Part shown: positions 54,191-62,572 of the stretch, one piece after another
How positions within the stretch are numbered: the stretch's first letter is position 1
Layout: the number at the start of each line of letters is the position of its first letter
Source of the DNA: Gammaproteobacteria bacterium
Lineage (GTDB): Bacteria > Pseudomonadota > Gammaproteobacteria > Pseudomonadales > Azotimanducaceae
Assembly (NCBI GenBank): GCA_026707735.1
Contig: JAPOWH010000007.1
Coordinates: forward strand, 1-64,000
Direction: 5' to 3'
DNA length: 64,000 nucleotides
Notes under the pieces: model-generated
Seen by the model: only the letters and a program-made list of their open reading frames with translations
The model's database searches: none
What the model was told of the DNA's origin: nothing
Program-made: the position numbers and the translations under genes

Positions 54191-55275
54191 GGCCAATCCT
54201 TCGAGGGTGCCATAAACGTCCCGGAAGTAACATGTGCCAAGTTCCAGTATGCACCTGTAGCCCATCGGTCACCTTCCAACGGCAGCATGACAACGTTAAT
54301 GGGAATTCCAGCTGGCAGGGACGGCACGGCTCGCCTGAACATCGCTAACCGCTGGCGACCGTCAACCACTGTGCGTCGGGAGGCTCTGTTTTCCAATGTG
54401 GGCAGTCCGTCTGTAATCAGAAAGATGTTGTCCGGCACAGGCTGCATTTTGGATATGGTCACAAACAACTGTTCAAGATTCGTGCCTTCCGTGGGCGGCT
54501 TATTGCGCAGCGAGTCAATCGCGTCATGAACGGCCTGGGTGTCCGTCGCAGGATGCCAATCTGCCAAACCCACAACCAATTCCGATTCGTTGTTGTATCT
54601 GATTATCTGAAAATTGCTTTCAACGGGAATGTTGGCAACCAACCACTCCGTGGCGTCTACAGCCTGTCTCCATTTCGGAGCTTGCAGCTGCATGGGGACG
54701 GGCATGTGCATTCGACGCCGAATATTCACAAGCGACGAATCCAGCATGCTTGCAGAACCGTCGAGTGCAATCAGTATGTAGCTTCCTCCCATGAAGAGGC
54801 CAGTCAGGTATTGCCTATCACCCTCTCCTTCTATAGCTATGACATCAGGCCCACGATCGGACTCCTCGCGCTCTTGAAGAAGCTTCACTTCTTCCTCTCG
54901 AGTTTCGATTTCGGACTGTTCCCTCTCTAGCGTCTCGCTTTGGTCCAGTGCAATCTTCTCAATTTCTTCAACTGCTTCCTCCTTTTCCTCCACCTCTTCC
55001 TGCAACGACTCGACACGCTCGCGGGCCTCCGCAATGCGGAGCGCCAACTGACCCACGATCTCACGTAGTTCAGCCAGGTCCTGCTCGCGTTCCCGTGCTC
55101 GATAATCCAGCAAGCGCGACTCAGCCAGCTGATCACGGTTGATCGTGCTTATCTCTTCCTCGGTCTGGTGATTGATGATGAGGAAAATCATCACGACGGC
55201 GCCAAATCCACCTGCCATGACGTCCAGGAACGACAACGTAAACACGTTCATTTGACGTTTCTTCGACCTAGCCAT
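54187..55275 (-). CDS. Membrane-anchored coiled-coil VWA-domain protein (first)
   Basis: From the ATG at 55275 the protein has 362 residues. The N-terminal helix is VFTLSFLDVMAGGFGAVVMI with Asp18 at the same place as Asp16 in its downstream paralogue. A charged coiled coil covers about 40-140. The VWA domain follows with a complete MIDAS set: LDGSASM (Asp172, Ser174, Ser176), a Thr in PPTEGTNLEQLF, and an Asp in IFLITDGLPT. The start overlaps the end of the actin-like gene by 8 bp and the stop overlaps the next VWA gene. It likely binds a protein ligand via Mg2+ on the periplasmic side. Confidence 0.9.
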   Translation of the reverse strand: MARSKKRQMNVFTLSFLDVMAGGFGAVVMIFLIINHQTEEEISTINRDQLAESRLLDYRAREREQDLAELREIVGQLALRIAEARERVESLQEEVEEKEEAVEEIEKIALDQSETLEREQSEIETREEEVKLLQEREESDRGPDVIAIEGEGDRQYLTGLFMGGSYILIALDGSASMLDSSLVNIRRRMHMPVPMQLQAPKWRQAVDATEWLVANIPVESNFQIIRYNNESELVVGLADWHPATDTQAVHDAIDSLRNKPPTEGTNLEQLFVTISKMQPVPDNIFLITDGLPTLENRASRRTVVDGRQRLAMFRRAVPSLPAGIPINVVMLPLEGDRWATGAYWNLAHVTSGTFMAPSKDWP

Positions 55276-56539
55276 TTTCGCCAACCGCAATAAGCTGGTA
55301 CGCGATGGAACCAGCCACAATGGAATCGCCAGTTTTGGTTGGAGCTTCACCATGGATGCGTTCACCGTTCAGCAGCACGGTAGCGTGACTACTAGGAACG
55401 ACGACGAGTCCGCGAGCATTCCTCCTTATGGCGAAGTCGGTCGTGCCATCACGCTGGTCCGTAGCAGCAAACTCTGTACCAATCGCATGTGCGATGGATT
55501 GTCTCAACACATGCGTGGCATCGGGAAGAGAGTGCGATTCGTGATGAATTTGGGAGCGTGCCTTGTTCACATGTGGGATTTCTACGTGCAAGGACCGAGC
55601 ATCCGAAGTGCCTTTTGAGGCACTCGTTCTCGAGGCCGCCGCCGCAATGTCGCTGACCGTACAGGAAAAGCACTTACTGCCTTCGTCGTTCAAAGCCTCT
55701 ACGATTCCAGGCAGCGCGGCTGAATCATCGGAGAGCAGCACCGGGCAACCGTGTTCCACTGGAGCCAAAACATCAGTCATTCTCGCTTTCGTTGCCGCTA
55801 CCAATTCGGCACGCGAGACTTCAACCTGCCGTGAGTTGCCCTGATGTTCCACATGTATTACGTGGATGTCTTCGTCAAGCGCCACGAATTCCAGCAATTG
55901 GTTGAAGACCTGCTGCTCAGTTTCGGCGAACTTTCTCGGATCGAATCGAGCGGTATCGAGAAACTTGTCTGTTGCTAGCTTGATCCAGGAGTTCATCAAA
56001 GACAGCAATCCGGTTCGGGGCGCAATGCTGGTACGATTCTTGCTAACGACGTTGTCGACTTGAAGCTTCGTCACCACACTTCGGTGAAGTCCAATTTCGA
56101 CAAAAGCGCATGTGTCCCCAACATCGACGCTCGCGGCTGCGGCAACCCCTCTGTCGAGGAAGTCCAAAACGTTAAGCTCGGCTTGCACCGCTATGCCATA
56201 GAGCAACGCCAACTGAGTATTCGACAAGTCACTCGGAACCGCCACCCACAATTGATCATCGCTGGAAAGTCCGCTCTGCTCCTTCATAGAAAGGAGTTGC
56301 CGATAGACTAAGTCGGCCTGCGTTTCGACAGCGAAACCTGGCGGATGCACTGCGCTCTGATCCATGCGCTGCCAGTATTGGCTCTGTTCGCGATCGGGAT
56401 GCAACTTGATTTGCGCAAGCGCTTCGCTGCCAAAGACAAGAGACTTGGGGTCAACAAGCGCTAACCCGGGCTCGTCGTATACGACCTCGCCATCATCGCT
56501 TAACTTGATGCCGGCATCTGCAAGGTCTAGGATCCACAT
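55268..56539 (-). CDS. Actin/Hsp70-fold protein with C-terminal FHA-like domain
   Basis: 423 residues, apparently cytoplasmic. The first about 280 residues have a disguised actin/Hsp70 layout: MWILDLADAGIKL opening strands, 'LWVAVPSDLSNTQLALLYGI' like the VPASF-type turn, then 'CAFVEIGLHRSVVTKLQVD' in the second phosphate region. ATP-binding residues are not clearly conserved. The last about 75 residues read RRNARGLVVVPSSHATVLLN and GDSIVAGSIAYQLIAVGENG, like a short FHA domain that binds phosphothreonine. It sits between the channel gene and the VWA pair, so a cytoplasmic regulator or assembly platform is likely. Confidence 0.65.
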   Translation of the reverse strand: MWILDLADAGIKLSDDGEVVYDEPGLALVDPKSLVFGSEALAQIKLHPDREQSQYWQRMDQSAVHPPGFAVETQADLVYRQLLSMKEQSGLSSDDQLWVAVPSDLSNTQLALLYGIAVQAELNVLDFLDRGVAAAASVDVGDTCAFVEIGLHRSVVTKLQVDNVVSKNRTSIAPRTGLLSLMNSWIKLATDKFLDTARFDPRKFAETEQQVFNQLLEFVALDEDIHVIHVEHQGNSRQVEVSRAELVAATKARMTDVLAPVEHGCPVLLSDDSAALPGIVEALNDEGSKCFSCTVSDIAAAASRTSASKGTSDARSLHVEIPHVNKARSQIHHESHSLPDATHVLRQSIAHAIGTEFAATDQRDGTTDFAIRRNARGLVVVPSSHATVLLNGERIHGEAPTKTGDSIVAGSIAYQLIAVGENG

Positions 56540-56540
56540 G

Positions 56541-57338
56541 CTAACGAACCTGCAGGTGTCTCAGCAAGTTTTCGTCGCACCAAACCTCAACCGCGATAAC
56601 CGTTTCCTCCTGATAGCGCTGCAGCTGATACACGAAAAACATGATCACGATGCTGATGACCAATGCCACAAAGGTAGAGTTGAATGCCACGCCGAGACTT
56701 TCCGTCACGCCAGCGATGTCTCCTTGAACCGCCTCATAGGCATGCCCCAACGCTTCTCCAATTCCGCGAACGGTGCCAATGAAGCCGATCGAAGGTATGG
56801 CCCAGGCGATATAGCGAATCATCGCCAATTCGCTGTCCAATCGGTCTGCCTCGGCCTCGCACACGGAACGAACGACCTCCGATACGTTCTGGACAGCTTG
56901 CGTTGACTCAAATCGTTGAAGCGCAGTCAAAACAGTTCTTGAAAGAAGCAGGTTCTGGGCTTTGGCGGGCAGGGACTGGATGGGACGCATATAACGTCGT
57001 GCATCTTCCGGTAACACGCTAACTCCCTCGCCTACTTGCAGCACGTCGCGATCGAGCAGTCGTCGTTCCGCCATTGCGGACATGGCTTTCGTTCCCATGA
57101 TCGCGAACGCCCAGAACATCAAGATAAAGCAGGTTTCCTGTTCATAGTCGCGCAGCGTTACGAAGAGTGAGCGTTCCGGAGTGAAGTTCTCGTCGTTCTG
57201 GAGGCGTTCCGCTCGATCCGCAAGAATTTCGTTAGCTGTCGGTCGTATTACGCTCGCATATACCAAATGCACAACGAGTATTGAAATCAACAAGGCGATT
57301 AGTTGGGTCAGTAGCGACGATGCAAAACGTCCCTTCAT
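56541..57338 (-). CDS. MotA/TolQ/ExbB proton channel family protein
   Basis: 265 residues. Four hydrophobic segments: about 9-30, 69-88, 176-192 and 217-238. The third carries AWAIPSIGFIGTVRGIGEAL and the fourth GVAFNSTFVALVISIVIMFF, the ExbB/TolQ signature in which the proton path between helices 3 and 4 is lined by small and hydroxyl residues (Thr189, Thr222). A large cytoplasmic loop lies at about 90-175. It starts 9 bp after the acidic-protein gene stop. In this operon it should form the stator channel with single-helix partners, for which the two VWA proteins are the best candidates. Confidence 0.9.
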   Translation of the reverse strand: MKGRFASSLLTQLIALLISILVVHLVYASVIRPTANEILADRAERLQNDENFTPERSLFVTLRDYEQETCFILMFWAFAIMGTKAMSAMAERRLLDRDVLQVGEGVSVLPEDARRYMRPIQSLPAKAQNLLLSRTVLTALQRFESTQAVQNVSEVVRSVCEAEADRLDSELAMIRYIAWAIPSIGFIGTVRGIGEALGHAYEAVQGDIAGVTESLGVAFNSTFVALVISIVIMFFVYQLQRYQEETVIAVEVWCDENLLRHLQVR

Positions 57339-57347
57339 AGATACTTC

Positions 57348-57743
57348 CTAAATGTCCACTGGAAAGGGCACGGAGATATCTTCAGAAATCTCCTCAGATG
57401 GATTGAAGATTTCTACAATATCCTCCTCGTCGGATCCGTCTTCGTCTGTTTGAGACGATTCTTCTTTTGACGAATCTACTGCCGATTGGTTCTCTGCGTC
57501 GGATTGGTCTGCATTAGACTCGTCCTGCGTTGGTCTAGCGCTAGCACCGTTGTCTGTTTCCTCATCAGCCGAAGAAGGGTTTGCCTCGTCTGTAGACGCA
57601 ATTTCTTCGGAATTAGACGCCTGCTCCTGATCTGTTTGAGAAACAATTGCCGTTGAATTGAGCAAAAGCAAACAGAGTGAAAGGCTCACTAGCGCAACAT
57701 TTCTGAAGCTGAGTCGCTTGCGATTCCTACTTTTATTCAGCAT
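57348..57743 (-). CDS. Small acidic exported or anchored protein
   Basis: From the ATG at 57743 the protein has 131 residues; a frame to 57779 lies inside the neighbouring gene. A signal or anchor helix at about 14-32 (VALVSLSLCLLLLNSTAIV) is followed by about 80 residues of Ser/Asp/Glu/Gln-rich sequence. The only ordered-looking part is the C-terminus, IVEIFNPSEEISEDISVPFP, which may be a docking peptide. Not recognised. It overlaps the upstream PEGA/SUMF1 gene by 11 bp. Confidence 0.7.
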   Translation of the reverse strand: MLNKSRNRKRLSFRNVALVSLSLCLLLLNSTAIVSQTDQEQASNSEEIASTDEANPSSADEETDNGASARPTQDESNADQSDAENQSAVDSSKEESSQTDEDGSDEEDIVEIFNPSEEISEDISVPFPVDI

Positions 57744-59784
57744 ATCGAGCGATTCGAAAACCAACGTCTTGCCTTCCATCTATCCCATAGTCCCGAAATG
57801 ACAATCTCACATCCGTAATCGTTCCGTCCAGGAAACTTGAACCGCGAATTACGTGGTACTCACCTTCCGTCGGGCCTAGTACATTCACAGTGCTATTAGC
57901 TTCTGGCACGGAGTAGAAGTCGTGCATCCATTCCGAGACATTGCCACCGATGTCAAACAGCCCCTTTGAGTTTGGCGGAAACGTCCCGACCGGTGCTGTG
58001 ACCGTGTAGTTGTCGTTGTAATCGAACAGAATTCTGGGGACGACATGCTGCGCCGCGCGATCCGCGTAATTTCCATGCCTTGTTGGAGGTGGAAGGTCAT
58101 CGCCCCATGGAAAGTGCAATAACTCTTGAGCACCATCAACATGACGCGCCGCCCAGGTCCATTCCGACTCTGACGGCAATCTGTAGCCCAACGCAGTTGG
58201 GTTGAATCCAATTACCTTTGCTCCGCGCATTGTGTAGAAGGGTTCCAAGCCCTCCTTTTCGGAAAGAAAATTGCAGTAGAAGGCCGCTTCCGTCCACGAC
58301 ACACTAACCGCCGGCTGGTCGTCCTCATTGAGCGATGACCCTTGGTACATGCCAGAATCATGTCCCGGAGCGAACTCCCGGAAATGCGCGTTGGTAACTT
58401 CACGAGTGCCGATATAGAAGAGTCGGTTCTGGACGGCAGTGCGAAACACTTCGTTTGCTCGTCGACCAGGTTGCCGTCGCGAGGCACCCATAAGTATCGA
58501 CGTTGGCTGCAATAGGACAATTTCCTGACCATCAGGTGTTGTGCGAACCTGCCGTAATGCTTCTAGTCGAGCTTCCTCCAACGTTAGGAGACGAACACGC
58601 AAGTTTTGGGCTAGTCCCGGTTGAATGGTTATGTGATTGCTGTAACCGGCGTAACCTTCCTTTCTTAGTTCCACCGAGTGGTCTACTGCATGCAATGCAA
58701 ACGACTCGTTGCTGACTCCGAGCAGTTCGCCATCCACCCACACTTCCACACCCTCTGGTTCGGTCGTCACAATCAACGTCCCCATGACTTGATCAAGGTC
58801 GAGGTCGAGTGTCTGCCGTTCGCCGGGCTCTAAAGTGATGTCGCGTTCCACTTGTTCATACCCGGCCAGCAATACGCTCAACGTGTGTTTCTCGGTTGGT
58901 TCGACTGATACTGTCAGTGGTGTGGTACCTTGAAACTCGCCATCGATGTTTACACTTGCACCAGTCGGTTGGGAGGTCAACGTCAACACGCCTCCCTTTA
59001 GTTCAAGCTCTACGGGACCCAGCTGAACAACTTGCCCAGCTTCTACATAAATAATGTCTGTCCAATCTGCATAGCCAGACTTGCTAAGTAAGATCGTATG
59101 CTCCCCTGCGAGGACCTCTACTGGGCCAGGTGTCTGAAACCCTGAATCGGTTCCATCGATGTAAACAGTTGCTCCCTCTGGTTTCGTCGGCATAGTGACC
59201 ATTGCCCAGTTTGGGCTTAACTCGACATCAATGGATTGCTCTCGTCGCAATCCTTCAATCTCCTCTTCAATCGATTTTGAGATAAAACGCGGCGCGGTGA
59301 ATTCAAACTCTGTCGTGCCCGCTTCGACGTCCAATTGCAACGGAGTTTTCCCTTTTGCAACGCCATTGACGCTGACGTCAGCTCCGATGGGGTCCGATGT
59401 GATCAAGACGTCACCGGGCAGGCGGACAAGCCTTAATTCGAAGACTTGATCGCCCTCGGGTGCAACTTCGATAGGCATAGACAAATCGTGGTAGCCCTCA
59501 ACTTGAGCACTAACCTGGTAATTGCCCGGACGCAAGAGATAAGTCTCCGCAGTTCGTATCACAATTCCACCAGAGACGTTAACTTTGGTGTCGGCAACAT
59601 TCGACTCAAATCTAACAGCCTTCGCCGTGAACAGAAACCACAGCACTGCGCCTGCTACCACCGCTACCAACAATGTCAAGACTTGGAGCCATGGCACCAA
59701 TCTGCTGCGCCTAGGTGGTCTTGATGGAGTGGGCTTGAACTCCTCCGGTCGTAGAATTGGCGGCGTTTCCGTGTTCATGAGCAA
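57733..59784 (-). CDS. Membrane-anchored PEGA-repeat protein with SUMF1/FGE-fold domain
   Basis: 683 residues. A short cytoplasmic Pro/Arg-rich segment is followed by a membrane helix (about 30-53). At least four PEGA-type repeats follow between about 130 and 400, each with the pattern 'TSDPIGADVSVNG..G.TPL', e.g. 'TLTSQPTGASVNIDGEFQGT', 'VTTEPEGVEVWVDGELLG'. The C-terminal about 250 residues have the SUMF1 fold (IGTREVTNAHFREFA, SVSWTEAAFYCNFLSEKEGL, YRLPSESEWTWAAR, DIGGNVSEWMHDFY, VGFRIAR). The active-site cysteines of formylglycine-generating enzymes are absent, so it is probably a binding module. Likely periplasmic. Confidence 0.85.
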   Translation of the reverse strand: MLMNTETPPILRPEEFKPTPSRPPRRSRLVPWLQVLTLLVAVVAGAVLWFLFTAKAVRFESNVADTKVNVSGGIVIRTAETYLLRPGNYQVSAQVEGYHDLSMPIEVAPEGDQVFELRLVRLPGDVLITSDPIGADVSVNGVAKGKTPLQLDVEAGTTEFEFTAPRFISKSIEEEIEGLRREQSIDVELSPNWAMVTMPTKPEGATVYIDGTDSGFQTPGPVEVLAGEHTILLSKSGYADWTDIIYVEAGQVVQLGPVELELKGGVLTLTSQPTGASVNIDGEFQGTTPLTVSVEPTEKHTLSVLLAGYEQVERDITLEPGERQTLDLDLDQVMGTLIVTTEPEGVEVWVDGELLGVSNESFALHAVDHSVELRKEGYAGYSNHITIQPGLAQNLRVRLLTLEEARLEALRQVRTTPDGQEIVLLQPTSILMGASRRQPGRRANEVFRTAVQNRLFYIGTREVTNAHFREFAPGHDSGMYQGSSLNEDDQPAVSVSWTEAAFYCNFLSEKEGLEPFYTMRGAKVIGFNPTALGYRLPSESEWTWAARHVDGAQELLHFPWGDDLPPPTRHGNYADRAAQHVVPRILFDYNDNYTVTAPVGTFPPNSKGLFDIGGNVSEWMHDFYSVPEANSTVNVLGPTEGEYHVIRGSSFLDGTITDVRLSFRDYGIDGRQDVGFRIARYAE

Positions 59785-59790
59785 TGCGGA

Positions 59791-61356
59791 CTAAATCTGT
59801 TCCTCACAGACAATGCGGACAGGCTCCATGTTTAATTCGACGTTAATTGTTTTGCGGACATCTACCCAGCCGTCCCGGCTGCCAACCAACTGATAGTGAC
59901 CGGGACGCAATTGGAGTTCTCGTCTCTCAAACAATCCGAGGTTGCCCTTGGAACTTAGCGTTACTTCGGTTGCATTGTCCGAGACCAGAACCACCGTGAG
60001 GTGTTGGGAGGCAAATTCAATCAAGCTGGTAAATGCGTCCAAGGATCGATCATATTCGGTACTGTGACCGCGGAGATTCTCTGCTCGTTCCAATATTTCT
60101 ATAGCTTTGCTCAGTTCTTCGTCAGCCGACAACGCACCAGGTCCGTCGAGGACATCCTGCATTTGCTGGGTTACGGTAATGATCTCAAACACGCGTTGCT
60201 TGCCTTTGATCGCGAAATCCAATTTGGCGTCGATCTCGAGAACCTCGTTGTAAGTGTCAAGAGCGGCTTCTAGTTCAAGCAAACTCTCCTCTCTTTGTGC
60301 CCGTTCCCTGAGCTCCTCGATGCGAGAGGCCACTTTGGAAATTGCGCTCTGCTGCAGACCTGTCGTTGCGGCTACGTTGGCAGGCTGGCGTTTCAGCACT
60401 TCGTTAAACAATCTATCGGCTTCGTCGAAGTCTTCCCCATTGAGGGCTTGATGACCTTGCGACAACAATTCATTCAGTTCTTCTTCCGCCTGGGCCAGAC
60501 TAATACGCGAACGTCTATCGTCAATACCCGGCGTTCGCGAATCCAAGTCTTCAGCCTGGGACAGATATGCAAGTGCATCGTCCCACTGGCCTCTCAGCAC
60601 CGCACGATCACTTTCACGTAGCAACTCATTGATCTTCGGTAGATGGCCCACACGCTGCAATCCAATTTGCGCTGCCTGAACGAGCGGCTTAATCGCAGAC
60701 GCGTTTTGAAACGCGACTTGTGCAGCTTCTGCGTCTCGTTCGTGCAACGCAACAGTGCCCGCTTCCATCCATTCGTTGAATTCTTCGTTGACATCGTCCA
60801 GCAATTGGGCCAATTCTTCTAAGGCAGAATTGAACTCGCTCAATGCTAAGTCGTACTCTCCCTGCCCAAACAGAATGTCGCCTTCGTTTGCTTTGTCCAA
60901 TATCGCGTTATAGCGCTCTTGATGCGACTCCGATCCGTACGCATTTTTCTCAAACGTGTCCTGCAGAGCGCTGAATTGCTCGACGATTTCCTCAGCTTGC
61001 GCACGTGCGCGATCCAACTGAGATTCCAAGAATGGAGCCACTTGGTTGTCGTCGTTGGTTGATGGGTCGCTCCGACCACTTGTAGGGTCGCTTGAAGCGT
61101 CTGTCGTGTTGCTGCCAGTCCAGAAACTGGTCACGTCTCGCTGCTGGATCCAAACGAATATCGCAGCTGCACAAGCCACGACAAGTATCCCAGCCAGAAA
61201 CTGCTGTTGACGTGCTGTTACACGAAAACGCGAACGTTGCCGAGACGATGACTCAGATGCTAATTTGGGAACTACCGGTTGTATTTGAACCGGTTTCGCC
61301 GAGCTATCCGTTGTCTTGGAAGAATTCTTCAGTGATGTTCTCCCCAGACTCATCAA
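59791..61356 (-). CDS. Membrane-anchored helical (TPR-like) protein with PEGA-like C-terminus
   Basis: 521 residues. A Ser-rich N-terminal 45 residues precedes a single membrane helix at about 52-70 (QQFLAGILVVACAAAIFVWI). Residues about 110-430 are alpha-helical with TPR-like spacing, for example 'GEYDLALSEFNSALEELAQ', 'GQWDDALAYLSQAEDLDS', 'EDFDEADRLFNEVLKRQPAN'. The last about 75 residues resemble one PEGA module (VTLSSKGNLGLFERRELQLR, HYQLVGSRDGW). The start overlaps the upstream lipoprotein gene by about 50 bp; an ATG one codon later is equivalent. It probably scaffolds the periplasmic part of the complex. Confidence 0.8.
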   Translation of the reverse strand: MMSLGRTSLKNSSKTTDSSAKPVQIQPVVPKLASESSSRQRSRFRVTARQQQFLAGILVVACAAAIFVWIQQRDVTSFWTGSNTTDASSDPTSGRSDPSTNDDNQVAPFLESQLDRARAQAEEIVEQFSALQDTFEKNAYGSESHQERYNAILDKANEGDILFGQGEYDLALSEFNSALEELAQLLDDVNEEFNEWMEAGTVALHERDAEAAQVAFQNASAIKPLVQAAQIGLQRVGHLPKINELLRESDRAVLRGQWDDALAYLSQAEDLDSRTPGIDDRRSRISLAQAEEELNELLSQGHQALNGEDFDEADRLFNEVLKRQPANVAATTGLQQSAISKVASRIEELRERAQREESLLELEAALDTYNEVLEIDAKLDFAIKGKQRVFEIITVTQQMQDVLDGPGALSADEELSKAIEILERAENLRGHSTEYDRSLDAFTSLIEFASQHLTVVLVSDNATEVTLSSKGNLGLFERRELQLRPGHYQLVGSRDGWVDVRKTINVELNMEPVRIVCEEQI

Positions 61357-62572
61357 TGCCCGTTTCGGATTCTAGATCTGCCTCGCCATCATTCTCGGGT
61401 AGACCTAAGTATTCAAAGTAGAGTTGCTTCAAGGTTTCGCGTGCCTTCAAGAACTGCTCGGATGCAGTTCCTTCTAGTCGAATCGTTGAATTCTCAAGTT
61501 CGATCGTATGTGGATCAATTTCCTTGGCCGCCACAACTCCCAACTCTTGCAGAGCTGCTGCGTGGATCTTCATGTTTGCGCGGTTTTGAATTCCGCCGAT
61601 GATCTCGGTAGCTCCGCCTATCACGGAGGCATATCCGGCATATTCGGTTACGGTGCTGCTGCTACGTTGTGCGACGGCCCCTCCAAGAACCATGACGGTT
61701 CCTGCAATCAATCGACTTCGCGACTTGTTCCGTTCCTCGCGTATGGCAATTGCTTCGTTGTAAGTGCCTTCGCGCCAGTTCTTGTACGGACTGCGCATGT
61801 CCCCTGCAAAGCGAGAAAAGTATTCGGCGAGCGTGTCAATTACTAGAAATTCTCGTTCGCGAACCTCACGAACTCGCCGCATGTTCGGATCGTCTGATGC
61901 AGGCAAGCGAACAACCTCGTACTCCTCGCCAGATTTCTCAGCGACATAATCGTCGAACGCGTCAGGATTCATGTCCCGGGCGTATCGCATTAGGGTCGTA
62001 AGTCGAATCTCCTCAATTTCGTCCAGAGAAAGTTCCTCGATGTACTCGAGCATTTCATCTGCCAACAAGCGGTATGTGGTTTGAAACGGCTCAACATTCG
62101 ACGCGACTTCGAGGTCGTAATGGTATTTGCTGGCCAATGTCTCATAGACGCGCTCGAACCAGACTTTGCCGCGAGAATCCTGAACTCGCACTGCCAAGAC
62201 TTGGCGTTCGCCATCTGAATGGAGAATGCCACCAGTCACCAATACATCCACGGCATAGGTGGCTTGCGGCAGTACCCGTACTGCTCCCCAATTACCTGTT
62301 GACTGCAACAGGTCCGATGCGTAACTGGCAATGTAGTTGGCTTCAGCTCTGCGTATCTCCGGCGTGATGTTTCGCGTTACCAAGTCATCGTACGCTTCTG
62401 GGATATTGGATTCGAATACGACCACGCCGACATCAAGCAAGAGATCGTCTGGCAATGCGCGGTCAGAGGTTCTGGGGGCCTGAGTGTCAACCACGCGCAG
62501 AGTAGTGACTGAGCATCCTACGAGGAACAAGCAAATTGAGAGTCCGATGCATAGAACGCTCGCTTTCTTCAT
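61304..62572 (-). CDS. Lipoprotein of the envelope cluster
   Basis: 422 residues. The signal MKKASVLCIGLSICLFLVGC has the lipidated Cys at 20. The mature protein is alpha/beta: 'LLLDVGVVVFESNIPEAYDD', 'WGAVRVLPQATYAVDVLVTG', 'DEMLEYIEELSLDEIEEI'. A hydrophobic Gly-rich stretch at about 290-335 (LIAGTVMVLGGAVAQRSSS) could be membrane-active. It is followed by 'MKIHAAALQELGVVAAKEID' and an acidic C-terminal tail. No known family recognised. It overlaps the upstream gene by 4 bp (ATGA) and the downstream gene by about 50 bp. Confidence 0.82.
   Translation of the reverse strand: MKKASVLCIGLSICLFLVGCSVTTLRVVDTQAPRTSDRALPDDLLLDVGVVVFESNIPEAYDDLVTRNITPEIRRAEANYIASYASDLLQSTGNWGAVRVLPQATYAVDVLVTGGILHSDGERQVLAVRVQDSRGKVWFERVYETLASKYHYDLEVASNVEPFQTTYRLLADEMLEYIEELSLDEIEEIRLTTLMRYARDMNPDAFDDYVAEKSGEEYEVVRLPASDDPNMRRVREVREREFLVIDTLAEYFSRFAGDMRSPYKNWREGTYNEAIAIREERNKSRSRLIAGTVMVLGGAVAQRSSSTVTEYAGYASVIGGATEIIGGIQNRANMKIHAAALQELGVVAAKEIDPHTIELENSTIRLEGTASEQFLKARETLKQLYFEYLGLPENDGEADLESETGIDESGENITEEFFQDNG

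Noticed and set aside
57733-59784. SUMF1 domain read as an active sulfatase-modifying enzyme
   Set aside because: The catalytic cysteines are absent and no sulfatase gene is nearby.
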